Assembly: GCA_033809515.1 (NCBI GenBank)
Contig: JAPXLN010000002.1
Location: 62,001 to 126,000 of the forward strand
DNA: 64,000 nt
Direction of reading: 5' to 3'
Source of the DNA: JAPXLN01 sp033809515
GTDB taxonomy: Bacteria; Bacillota; Sulfobacillia; Fermentithermobacillales; Fermentithermobacillaceae
In this document: piece by piece, positions 32,107 to 40,240 of the stretch
How the letters are laid out: each line of letters starts with the position of its first letter
Numbering within the stretch: position 1 is the first letter of the stretch
Position numbers and translations under genes: made by a program
The notes under the pieces: generated by a model
Database searches by the model: none
Told to the model about the DNA's origin: nothing
The model's input: the letters and a program-made list of their open reading frames with translations, nothing else

Positions 32107-32133
32107 CCCGGGATCTTTCCCGGGCACTCTTTT
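32107..32133 (+). terminator. Terminator-like hairpin after the LuxR gene
   Basis: CCCGGGA (32107-32113), loop TCTT, TCCCGGG (32118-32124), then CACTCTTTT. The T-tract is short but acceptable. It lies between the plus-strand regulator and the minus-strand small gene at 32132-32305. Confidence 0.6.
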
Positions 32134-32305
32134 ACGGAAAAAAGCCGTGCTGGTAGAAGTAGTACCACGCAAACCCGGTGGACGTGACTGCAAGAACGAC
32201 AGTCCAGCAGCCTCCTGCCACGTTGCCGTTCTTGAATAAGACACGTGCCCAGTTAAGAGTATAGACGCCTATTCCTGCTGCAAGTAAGATCCCAGTAAGA
32301 TGCAT
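32132..32305 (-). CDS. Small two-helix membrane protein, unknown function
   Basis: 57 residues from ATG 32305 to TAA 32132-32134. Two hydrophobic helices are visible (about 3-20, TGILLAAGIGVYTLNWA, and 32-49, GCWTVVLAVTSTGFAWYY), separated by a basic turn RVLFKNGN and ending in the aromatic tail YYFYQHGFFP. I do not recognise the family. No strong ribosome site precedes the ATG, and no promoter was seen on this strand. It fills most of the 390-base gap between the LuxR gene and trpS; the rest of the gap holds two hairpins and the trpS leader. Confidence 0.5.
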   Translation of the reverse strand: MHLTGILLAAGIGVYTLNWARVLFKNGNVAGGCWTVVLAVTSTGFAWYYFYQHGFFP

Positions 32306-32438
32306 ACATGTATTCTTGACCGGATCCGTCCTTGGAATTCAGGCGGAAAGCCCTACGTGTTGCGGCGATCAGCCTTTGATGGGATAATTAGGGGACGGTA
32401 CGAAGGGAGGAAGCGCGGCAGCTAGAGCGCGATCTAGG

Positions 32439-33446
32439 ATGAAGAGAGTGTTTTCGGGCATTCAGCCTTCGGGGGCCATTCACATCGGGAATTACATTGG
32501 GGCGATGAAACGTTGGGTCGACCTCCAGGATGATTATGAATGCTACTACAGCGTTGTAGACCTTCATGCGATTACGGTTCCGCAGGACCCCAAAGAGCTG
32601 GCCCACAACATTGAGGATGCAGCTACATACTTTCTTGCTTCCGGACTCAACCCCGACAAGGTGGTACTGTTCGCTCAATCGGATGTTCCGTGCCACGCTG
32701 AGGCTAGCTGGATTATGGAATGTACCGCGACCTTTGGAGAGCTTTCCCGCATGACGCAGTTTAAGGACAAGACCGAGGGAAAAGAGTCCTTTTCCGCAGG
32801 GCTTTTCACCTATCCTGCGTTGCAGGCTGCTGACATCGTGTTATACGATGCTGACTTTGTTCCTGTCGGCGAAGACCAGAGGCAGCATGTTGAAATCACG
32901 CGCGATCTGGCGATTCGTTTTAACGGTCGCTTCGGTCCGGTTCTAAAGGTGCCCGAGCTCATGATTGGGGAATCCGGGGCTCGTATCAAGTCCCTTCAGG
33001 ATCCCTCCAGAAAGATGTCCAAGTCGGACCCTAACCCCTTCGGGTACATTTCCCTGGCCGATTCCAGGGACGAAATATCAAGGAAGATAAAGAGAGCAGT
33101 GACTGATTCCGGGCGTGAGGTCATATTTGATCCTGAAGAGAAACCTGCTCTGGCCAACCTGATCACAATCTACTCAGCCTGTTCAGGGGAGAGTATCGAG
33201 CATGTTGCCACTAAGTATGCGGGCAAAGGGTACGCCGATTTCAAGAAGGATCTGACTGATGTTGTTGTGGCAATGATTGACCCGGTCCAGCAAAGATACA
33301 GAGACATAAAGGCGTCAGGTGACGTCAGGGGAATCTTGACAGACGGGGCCAGGAAAGCCAATAAGGTGGCGTCCCACACTCTGAAGAGAATGAAGGAAGC
33401 CATGGGGCTGTCTACAGCAGTTAATCCGGCGGAACGAGTGATCTGA
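32439..33446 (+). CDS. trpS: Tryptophan--tRNA ligase
   Basis: 335 residues beginning MKRVFSGIQPSGAIHIGNY, with the class I HIGH-type motif HIGN. KMSKS is exact in DPSRKMSKSDPN. GEDQRQHVEITRDLA in the middle is conserved. It charges tRNA-Trp. The ribosome site is poor: the nearest strong purine run (AAGGGAGGAAG) lies about 25 bases before ATG. No T-box features were found upstream, although Bacillota trpS genes often have one. Confidence 0.95.
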   Translation: MKRVFSGIQPSGAIHIGNYIGAMKRWVDLQDDYECYYSVVDLHAITVPQDPKELAHNIEDAATYFLASGLNPDKVVLFAQSDVPCHAEASWIMECTATFGELSRMTQFKDKTEGKESFSAGLFTYPALQAADIVLYDADFVPVGEDQRQHVEITRDLAIRFNGRFGPVLKVPELMIGESGARIKSLQDPSRKMSKSDPNPFGYISLADSRDEISRKIKRAVTDSGREVIFDPEEKPALANLITIYSACSGESIEHVATKYAGKGYADFKKDLTDVVVAMIDPVQQRYRDIKASGDVRGILTDGARKANKVASHTLKRMKEAMGLSTAVNPAERVI

Positions 33447-33469
33447 AACTGCGTCCGGGGCAAACAGAT

Positions 33470-33502
33470 GCAGGGACCCTCGGTGTCTCCGAAGGTCCCT
33501 GC
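33470..33502. terminator. Hairpin between convergent trpS and MATE genes
   Basis: A 14-bp stem with a single mismatch (33470-33483 with 33489-33502) around a 5-base loop. It lies 24 bases after the trpS stop and 7 bases before the end of the minus-strand MATE gene, so it could serve both directions. There is no long T-run on either side. Confidence 0.6.
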
Positions 33503-33508
33503 AGCATG

Positions 33509-34912
33509 TCAGACTCTTATTCTCGTCCAGCGACCTGAGGCGAAGCGGCGGTCCATGAGGATCGCTCTGACCATCATGTCCAATGCCATGCCGATCCACG
33601 CTCCGTACAAGGTCATGTTCATCTTAATGGCCAGAATGTACGCAGTAACCACCCTTATACCCCAGATTCCCGCCAGTGTGATGTAAAGAGTCCACTTTGT
33701 GTCTCCGGCGCCCCTCAGCCCACCGGCCAGGATGAAGTTACTGATCATGAATGGTTGAGCTATGGCTATGATCTTCAGAGCGCCGGCGCTGAGAGCGATG
33801 ACCGTGGGGTCATCGGTATACATCAAGACAATGTATTTCCCAAGGAAGAAGAACACCAGGCCCATGACGGTGGCAATAGCGACTCCTATCTTTCTGGCCT
33901 CCCAACCTACGCGCATGGCCCGCTCTGGCTGCTCAGCGCCAAGGTTCTGTCCTACCAGGGTTGTTGACGCTATCTGAAAAGCTTGGCCCGGAGTAAAAGA
34001 GAGCCCTTCGATGTTCATAGCTACCTGGTGAGCGGCATAGGTGACCGTCCCAAAACTTGACACTATTCTGGCAAAAGTCATGTTACCCGTACGCATGACC
34101 AGTTGTTCGCCGGCAGCAGGCAGTCCAACCTTGAGTATCCGCTGGATAATCTCTATGTCGGGCTTGAAAGAGTCGGAAACAGACAGTTTTATGGCTGCGC
34201 TGTGGTGGGTGTTAAACACCTTGTACATGACAAGACAGCATGCCGTTAACCTGGAGATAGCGGTAGCTATGCCGGCGCCGGCAACCTCAAGCCGGGGAAA
34301 ACCGAAATGCCCGTGGATCAGAATATAGTTGCCAACCAGGTTTACTATGTTAGCTACCATGTTCACTGTCATGGGTGTACGAGTGTCTCCGGCTCCTCTC
34401 AATGAAGCGCTGAGACTTATAGATGGCCCTTGAAACATAAGGCCAATGGCCGCAGCTCGCATGTAAGCTGTACCAGGGCCTATGACGTCAGCTTCAGCTC
34501 CCATCCAGACAAGAATCTGTTCTGCCCAGACAAAGCCTGCAAGGCCTAGGATTATCCCCATGCAGGAAGCAAGCACAAGCCCTTGTCTTGCAGCTGATGC
34601 CGCGTCCTCAGATTTGCCGGCTCCGATGGAACGGGCAACCAGCGCTGTGGCACCAACGTTAAGGGCCAGGAAAACTGAGAACGCCACAAACACAGGCTGG
34701 TTAGACAAACCAATGGCAGCTGTAGCCCAGGGTCCCAGCCTGCTTACCATAATCATGTCGGCCATAGACACCAGAGTCATCAGGCTCGACTCAGCCAGAG
34801 CGGGAAGAGCCAGAGTCAGAATCTGTTTCCTTAGGGTGGGAACTTCAATGTCAACGACTGCTTCCGGCACCCCATTGACCAAGGCTTCATCTGAATTGTC
34901 TCGATCATCCAA
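33509..34912 (-). CDS. MATE family multidrug/sodium antiporter
   Basis: 467 residues, TTG start at 34912 preceded by TAGGAG. About twelve hydrophobic segments in two similar halves; each half has the MATE block: SSLMTLVSMADMIMVSRLGP near 40 and VMRTGNMTFARIVSSFGTVT near 280. GAGDTRTPM and GAGDTKWTL repeat symmetrically between the halves, a hallmark of NorM/DinF-like proteins. It exports cationic compounds in exchange for Na+ or H+; the substrate is unknown. It stands alone, converging with trpS. Confidence 0.92.
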   Translation of the reverse strand: MDDRDNSDEALVNGVPEAVVDIEVPTLRKQILTLALPALAESSLMTLVSMADMIMVSRLGPWATAAIGLSNQPVFVAFSVFLALNVGATALVARSIGAGKSEDAASAARQGLVLASCMGIILGLAGFVWAEQILVWMGAEADVIGPGTAYMRAAAIGLMFQGPSISLSASLRGAGDTRTPMTVNMVANIVNLVGNYILIHGHFGFPRLEVAGAGIATAISRLTACCLVMYKVFNTHHSAAIKLSVSDSFKPDIEIIQRILKVGLPAAGEQLVMRTGNMTFARIVSSFGTVTYAAHQVAMNIEGLSFTPGQAFQIASTTLVGQNLGAEQPERAMRVGWEARKIGVAIATVMGLVFFFLGKYIVLMYTDDPTVIALSAGALKIIAIAQPFMISNFILAGGLRGAGDTKWTLYITLAGIWGIRVVTAYILAIKMNMTLYGAWIGMALDMMVRAILMDRRFASGRWTRIRV

Positions 34913-35066
34913 TTTGGGAGTCTCCTATTCTTTAAAGTGAGGAAGAGGGATATTTCTGTACACCAAATATCTTACAGGTATGCAGCGTGCAACACAAGGG
35001 GCTGTAAACATATGCTTGGCCAGGACATTTCCTATGCACGTGCGAACCGGTCATGGATCCCTGCAT

Positions 35067-35095
35067 TTGTAACGCTTCTGCGTCTGTGATACATT
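35067..35095 (+). promoter_or_regulatory. Possible sigma-A promoter for cysS
   Basis: TTGTAA (35067-35072), 17 bases, TACATT (35090-35095). The cysS start follows 42 bases later, so the leader is too short for a T-box. Confidence 0.4.
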
Positions 35096-35136
35096 ATCGC
35101 CAACAATGCATTCACAGAATGAGAGGGGCCGTCAAG

Positions 35137-36576
35137 GTGACCGGGATCCGCTTCTTTAACACTCTCACCAGAAATAAGGAGGACTTTGTACCTCAAAGCC
35201 CTGGAAGGGTAGGCATGTACACCTGTGGCCCAACGGTTTACGAGTATGCCTCCATTGGCAACATGCGCGCTTACGTGTTCGCAGACATTCTCAGAAGGAC
35301 CCTTGAGTACAACGGGCTTGAAGTCAACATGGTAATGAACATCACCGACGTAGGGCACCTGGTATCCGACGCTGACGAAGGCGAAGACAAGATGATGATC
35401 TCAGCGCGGAGAGAACGCAAGACCCCCTGGGAAATAGCTAGGCACTACACTGAGGTGTTCCTGGACGATACGAAGCGGCTGAACATCAGGCCAGTTACTG
35501 TCCTGTGCTATGCTACGCAACACATCCCTGAAATGATAGCTATGGTGCAGGAACTCGCAGACAGGGGATACGCCTATGAAACAAGCGATGGGGTGTACTT
35601 CGACATAAGCAAGTTCCCCGAGTATGGCTGCTTGTCAAGGATAAACCTTAGCGAGCAAAAAGCTGGAGCAAGGGTGGAGGTTAACCCTGAGAAAAGGAAT
35701 CCGGCTGACTTTGCCCTCTGGAAGAAAGCTCCGGCTGAGCACATTATGCAGTGGGAGAGCCCGTGGGGTATGGGTTATCCCGGTTGGCATATTGAGTGTT
35801 CCGCCATGGGGCGTCAATACTTAGGGGATCAGTTCGATATTCACACCGGTGGAATCGATCATATTCCGGTGCATCATGAGAACGAGATTGCCCAAACTGC
35901 AGCTTGCACCGGGCAGCCGGCGGCCAGGTTTTGGATGCACGTTGAGTTTTTGCTGGTCGATGGCGGTAAAATGTCTAAGAGTTTGGGGAATGTCTACACA
36001 GTCAGCGATCTGGAAGCAAGGGGCATTGAGCCGCTGGCTTTTCGGTATCTCTGCCTTGGCGCTCATTACCGTGCAAAGCTGAACTTTACCTGGGAAGCTG
36101 TGGCCGGCGCTCAAAAAGGGCTTTTTGCTTTGAGGCGGGCGGTGCAGAAAGACTCCAAGGAAGATCGGCTTAGGGATGTTCAGGGCAGAGCCCTTTCGCA
36201 CAACGCGTTAAGGTTCAGAGAAGATTTCCTGCAAGCTGTCAATGATGATCTCAATACCCCTCAGGCCCTTGCAGTGCTCTGGGAGGCTACCCGGTCCGGT
36301 CTGGGATCTGAACTGCTTGAGTTGGCCAGAGATTGTGACCGGGTACTCGCTCTTGACCTTGCCAAAGGCAGATTGGGACCTGACGTGGATATTGCTGCAG
36401 GTGATCTGCCCGACTACGTTCGCGCCCTTCTCGAGGAAAGGCACCAAGCTAGGCTGGCAAGGAACTGGAAACGGGCTGATGCCATCAGAGATGAACTGGC
36501 CGGGCTAGGCTATGGGGTGAAGGATACCCCCGGGGGGTATCAGGTAACCAGGATAGTTACACCGGACTCACACTAG
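35137..36576 (+). CDS. cysS: Cysteine--tRNA ligase with altered HIGH motif
   Basis: 479 residues from GTG 35137, 8 bases after AGAGGGG; upstream in-frame ATGs lack a site. The start TGIRFFNTLTRNKEDF and the zinc ligands (Cys in YTCGPTVY, Cys in HIECSAM, His in HHENEIAQ) are normal, and KMSKS is exact (GGKMSKSLGNV). The HIGH-equivalent reads YASIGNMRAY, so the first His is Ser (codon TCC). The overall sequence belongs to the CysS subgroup with NITDVGHLVSDADEGEDKM. It charges tRNA-Cys. It is the only cysS in the window and probably functional, but the substitution deserves checking. Confidence 0.93.
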   Translation: MTGIRFFNTLTRNKEDFVPQSPGRVGMYTCGPTVYEYASIGNMRAYVFADILRRTLEYNGLEVNMVMNITDVGHLVSDADEGEDKMMISARRERKTPWEIARHYTEVFLDDTKRLNIRPVTVLCYATQHIPEMIAMVQELADRGYAYETSDGVYFDISKFPEYGCLSRINLSEQKAGARVEVNPEKRNPADFALWKKAPAEHIMQWESPWGMGYPGWHIECSAMGRQYLGDQFDIHTGGIDHIPVHHENEIAQTAACTGQPAARFWMHVEFLLVDGGKMSKSLGNVYTVSDLEARGIEPLAFRYLCLGAHYRAKLNFTWEAVAGAQKGLFALRRAVQKDSKEDRLRDVQGRALSHNALRFREDFLQAVNDDLNTPQALAVLWEATRSGLGSELLELARDCDRVLALDLAKGRLGPDVDIAAGDLPDYVRALLEERHQARLARNWKRADAIRDELAGLGYGVKDTPGGYQVTRIVTPDSH

Positions 36577-36598
36577 CTCCCGCCTGATTTGTCAGCTA

Positions 36599-36628
36599 TT
36601 GCCATATTCCGTCCCTCTATGGTAATAT
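36599..36628 (+). promoter_or_regulatory. Possible sigma-A promoter for comM/yifB
   Basis: TTGCCA (36599-36604), 18 bases, TAATAT (36623-36628), 46 bases before the TTG start of the next gene. Confidence 0.45.
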
Positions 36629-36674
36629 GTGGTAGACCATCCGACAACTGCTAGTTTCCATGGAGAGATGCTTT

Positions 36675-38195
36675 TTGTTTGCATGGGTTAAAAGTGCAAC
36701 CGTACTGGGCATTGACGGAGTTCCGGTCACCGTCGAGGTTGATGTATCTGGAGGGTTACCGGGCCTGGAGATAGTTGGCATGGCCGACACTTCTGTCCGG
36801 GAGGCCAGACAACGGGTCCGGTCTGCACTCCGAAATACAGGGTTTGACGTACCATCCAGGCGTATTACGGTTAACCTTGCCCCGGCAGGCATTCATAAGG
36901 AGGGAACCCAGATGGACCTGGGCATTGCCGTGGGAATCCTTGCAGCCTCCGGACAGCTCGGTGACACCTTACGCTTGAGGGACTATGAGTACCTGGGTGA
37001 GCTTGCGCTGGACGGAAGCATCCGCCCGGTGCGAGGTGCATTAGCTATGGTTTTGTCTGCACAAGAGAGATCCTCCAAAGGAGTAGTCGTGCCGGTAGCC
37101 GGACAAGAAGAGGTAGCTTCTTTGCCGGGAATTGACGTGCGGGTTGCGCGTCACCTTGGCGAGGTGGCTGAATTCGTCAAGGGAGCTGGCAACCTTCCCA
37201 GAGCGGCCGGATCACAAGAGGAATCGCCCGGAGCGCCAAACCCTGACTTCGGGGAGATTAGGGGGCAGCGGGCCGCGAAGAGGGCCATTGAAGTGGCATG
37301 CGCCGGCGGGCATAACATTCTGCTGACAGGCCCGCCGGGAGCGGGGAAGAGCTTGCTGGCCCGAGCCATTCCCGGCATACTGCCTGACCTTACCCTGGAA
37401 GAGTCGCTAATGGTTACGCGTATTGCCAGCGTAGCAGAGGCGCTTCCTTCAGGCAGCGGGCTTGTGCGTTCAAGGCCGTTCCGGGCGCCGCACCATACAG
37501 TTACGGCGGCGGCCCTTGTGGGAGGCGGAGCTAATCCGTTGCCCGGTGAAGTCACCCTGGCTCACCGGGGCGTGCTTTTTATGGACGAATTCCCACAGTT
37601 CTCGCACTCAGCCATAAACGCCTTGCGACAGCCGCTGGAATCAGGGGTATCTGTTGTAACCAGGTCCCGTGGGACTTTCACATTTCCATCCAGGTTCATG
37701 CTTGTAGCGGCGCAGAATCCGTGCCCATGCGGTTATTGGGGAAGTGATGGGCACGAGTGTACTTGCACCGAATACCAACGAAGGCAGTATTTGTCCAAGA
37801 TCAACGGGCCCATTCTAGACAGAATTGACATGTATATGCCGGTTGAGAGAGTGGAAGCAAGCGATTTGTCTCAGGGCTGGTGTGCAGAAGCCAGCTCTCG
37901 GGTGAAGGACAGGATCTCGGCAGCCAGGAGCCTTCAAGAACAGCGTCTTGGGGGAACGGGGCTGTTGACCAATTCGGAAATGGGCCCCAAAGAGCTGTCA
38001 ACCCTGCTAAGCCTTTCAAGGGATGCTCGCAAGCTCCTGCTGGAGGCATATGAACGGATGAGACTGTCTGCGCGAGGATACTACCGGGTAATAAGAGTGG
38101 CAGCTACGATCGGGGATCTGGCCGGTTCAGCAAGGATAGAGGAGGAGCATGTTGCAGAGGCGCTCTCATACAGGCAGAGGACTTCCGAGCTTTGA
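36675..38195 (+). CDS. comM: YifB/ComM family Mg-chelatase-like AAA+ ATPase
   Basis: 506 residues from TTG 36675, with GGAGA 8 bases upstream; ATG 36660 has no site. The N-terminal ChlI-like domain starts VKSATVLGIDGVPVTVEVDV. Walker A is GPPGAGKSLLARA, Walker B LFMDEFPQF, and the C-terminal zinc-like segment NPCPCGYWG...CTCT is conserved. ComM is a hexameric helicase that drives branch migration in natural transformation of some bacteria. dprA, another transformation gene, lies 6 kb away. It overlaps the yraN region. Confidence 0.92.
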   Translation: MFAWVKSATVLGIDGVPVTVEVDVSGGLPGLEIVGMADTSVREARQRVRSALRNTGFDVPSRRITVNLAPAGIHKEGTQMDLGIAVGILAASGQLGDTLRLRDYEYLGELALDGSIRPVRGALAMVLSAQERSSKGVVVPVAGQEEVASLPGIDVRVARHLGEVAEFVKGAGNLPRAAGSQEESPGAPNPDFGEIRGQRAAKRAIEVACAGGHNILLTGPPGAGKSLLARAIPGILPDLTLEESLMVTRIASVAEALPSGSGLVRSRPFRAPHHTVTAAALVGGGANPLPGEVTLAHRGVLFMDEFPQFSHSAINALRQPLESGVSVVTRSRGTFTFPSRFMLVAAQNPCPCGYWGSDGHECTCTEYQRRQYLSKINGPILDRIDMYMPVERVEASDLSQGWCAEASSRVKDRISAARSLQEQRLGGTGLLTNSEMGPKELSTLLSLSRDARKLLLEAYERMRLSARGYYRVIRVAATIGDLAGSARIEEEHVAEALSYRQRTSEL

Positions 38196-38221
38196 CTCAA
38201 AGCTTCCGGGAAGAGCTCGCT

Positions 38222-38629
38222 GTGAAAGGTAACAAAGCTGACAGGCCAACGTCCAGGGAACTGGGCTTGAGAATTGAAGATAAGGCGTGTCAGTATCTCG
38301 AGGGAACCGGGTACCGTATTGTCTATCGAAACTTCATCTCGCCATATGGGGAGATTGACATCATTGCCATGGATGGAACAACGCTTGCGTTCGTTGAGGT
38401 CCGTTACAGAAGACCAGGCTCTCTGGTGACTCCTGCCGAGTCATTGGAGATCAGAAAGATAAAGAGACTAAAGCTGGCCATACGGGATTTCCTGTCAGCC
38501 AGCCGTCGAATCCTGGGACATAGCTTCCGGCATGATGGAATGCGTGTAGACCTCTGCGCCGTATCAGGTTCCCCGGAAAGCCCTACGTTTCAGTTGATTA
38601 AGGACATCATAGAGTTCTGGAATTGCTAG
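38222..38629 (+). CDS. yraN: YraN/UPF0102 family endonuclease-like protein
   Basis: 135 residues from GTG 38222 (GGGAAGAG 7 bases before). A TTG at 38192, overlapping the comM stop as TTGA, is an alternative that adds 10 residues. The PD-(D/E)xK-like core is YGEIDIIAMDGTTLAFVEVR, and a typical start RELGLRIEDKACQYLEGTGYRI is split over residues 11-31. Function is unsettled in the family. It follows comM as in many bacteria. The stop overlaps the stop of the convergent gene by 3-4 bases. Confidence 0.9.
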   Translation: MKGNKADRPTSRELGLRIEDKACQYLEGTGYRIVYRNFISPYGEIDIIAMDGTTLAFVEVRYRRPGSLVTPAESLEIRKIKRLKLAIRDFLSASRRILGHSFRHDGMRVDLCAVSGSPESPTFQLIKDIIEFWNC

Positions 38630-39513
38630 ACCAGGGCTTTCAGGTTATCTTCCCGGTTGCCCGGCAGCAAATCTACGGGGGCGACTTCTCCCAGACAGTA
38701 AGCTCCAGGAGGGATCCTTGTAGACGCTCTGGCCGCCGAAACCATAACCTGAGATGTGGCCGAGGGGTTAGTCAGCCTCATCTTTAGCTCGAGGACCTGA
38801 TTTTGAGCTGAACCCGAACTGCCGTAGCGTTCCATGTGCACCCCATGGCCCATGGCTTCTATGTCTTGGATCGAGTCGACCTGGGTGACACGTGTCTCGT
38901 CGTTGATGAAATAGGGGTCTGCCTTGATTCTCTCTGCGATGTCCTGGAAATCTGCGTCATCATGGATTTCCACGTACACGTCTCGCTTGTGCCGTCCAAA
39001 TCCTGCCGGGAGAGTCATGGAAAGAGCGTCTTTCACTCCGGGAATTGCCTTGACGGCAACTGTGTGTCCCATGCTCATACCTGGACCGTAATTGGTATAA
39101 GTTATGCCTCTTGGCGCAAGGGCTGTAAAGATCATTCTTACCAGTGAGTCGGTTCCCGGATCCCAGCCTGAACCTATAATAGCTACGCTGCCGGCCTTCC
39201 TTGCATCAGCATCCAGTTGGCGTCGCAGCTTAATGACGGCATGGCCGTGGATGTCAAAACTGTCAACTGTGTTGATGCCTTTCTGAAGGTAAAGAGGAGC
39301 TATCTTAGGTACTTCTCGTGAGGGAACAGTGAGGATAGCAACGTCTACCTTGCCCAACTCAGAGACATCAGACACTACCGGGGCATCCAGCCCGGGATTC
39401 ACAGGGTTTCGTCTAACAAGCCCCACAAACTCCATGTCTTCGGCCTTCCGAATGCATTCTATTGCCTCTTTGCCCACATTTCCGTACCCTACAACGCAGA
39501 CTCGCCGTTTCAT
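38626..39513 (-). CDS. ddh: meso-Diaminopimelate D-dehydrogenase
   Basis: 295 residues, ATG 39513 after CTGGAGGTCG. NADP-binding motif VVGYGNVGKEAIECI; diagnostic IGSGWDPGTDSLVRMIF and YGPGMSMGHTVAVKAIPGV follow. It converts tetrahydrodipicolinate with ammonia directly to meso-diaminopimelate (or the reverse), a one-step route to lysine and the peptidoglycan cross-link amino acid. The length is nearer to the shorter (about 300-residue) class of the family. It is a single gene between convergent yraN and co-directional rnhB. Confidence 0.93.
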   Translation of the reverse strand: MKRRVCVVGYGNVGKEAIECIRKAEDMEFVGLVRRNPVNPGLDAPVVSDVSELGKVDVAILTVPSREVPKIAPLYLQKGINTVDSFDIHGHAVIKLRRQLDADARKAGSVAIIGSGWDPGTDSLVRMIFTALAPRGITYTNYGPGMSMGHTVAVKAIPGVKDALSMTLPAGFGRHKRDVYVEIHDDADFQDIAERIKADPYFINDETRVTQVDSIQDIEAMGHGVHMERYGSSGSAQNQVLELKMRLTNPSATSQVMVSAARASTRIPPGAYCLGEVAPVDLLPGNREDNLKALV

Positions 39514-39547
39514 GATTGATCGACCTCCAGGTGAGAAGATCCGTTTG

Positions 39548-40177
39548 TTATCTGTTTTCGATCACAGCCCTTACCGGCGCGAAGGACCTTCTGTGAATGG
39601 GTGAAGGGCCTCGCTCAGTCAGAAAACTAAGGTGAGCTTGAGTGCAGTATCCCTTGTGCCGCGAGAATCCGTATCCCGGATAAAGGGTTTCGTACCGGAG
39701 CATAATGCGATCTCGTATGACTTTCGCAATGATGGACGCACAGGCAACCGATGCGATCTGTGAGTCGGCGCGTACCAGGGCTTCTTGCTGGACTGCAAGA
39801 TCCGGAATCGCATATCCGTCAACGATTACGAGGTCGGGGATATATCCCTTAAGGGCAAGCATCTCAACAGATATCTTCATGGCTGAAAAAGTAGCCACAG
39901 CTATGCCCACAGTATCGATGTACCTGGCTGAACGTATGCCTACGCCGAAGCAAAGGCATTCCTCGGTAATGACATCAAAAAGGCGCTCACGTTTTGGCCC
40001 GGAAAGCTTCTTGCTGTCATCGATGCCCGGTATCTCGGGTCTTCTGGGCAGAATAACGGATGCGGCCACCACGGGTCCTGCCATGGGCCCTCTCCCTGCC
40101 TCGTCTACCCCTGCTATGTACCTAAATCTCTCACGCCGTGCGTCTTCTGCTTGATACAGAGTATATCCCAAAGCCAA
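39548..40177 (-). CDS. rnhB: Ribonuclease HII
   Basis: 209 residues, TTG 40177 with AGAGGAG upstream. The catalytic DEDD set is visible: GVDEAGRGPMAGPVVAAS, then IDDSKKLS, the Asp in LVIVDGYAIP, and SIIAKVIRDRIM. It removes ribonucleotides from DNA. The C-terminus ends IHRRSFAPV, as in RNase HII. In Bacillus, rnhB lies upstream of the dprA-topA-codY region as here, although a germination operon now separates them. Confidence 0.95.
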   Translation of the reverse strand: MALGYTLYQAEDARRERFRYIAGVDEAGRGPMAGPVVAASVILPRRPEIPGIDDSKKLSGPKRERLFDVITEECLCFGVGIRSARYIDTVGIAVATFSAMKISVEMLALKGYIPDLVIVDGYAIPDLAVQQEALVRADSQIASVACASIIAKVIRDRIMLRYETLYPGYGFSRHKGYCTQAHLSFLTERGPSPIHRRSFAPVRAVIENR

Positions 40178-40240
40178 GTCAGCTCCTCTGGCTTTTCACT
40201 GAATTCGCTCTGGTTTGGCAGAGTTCCTGCCGGGCACGGA

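Noticed and set aside
32306..32438. T-box leader for trpS
   Set aside because: No GGUGG/ACCGCG antiterminator block, no specifier-loop structure and no terminator were seen before trpS.
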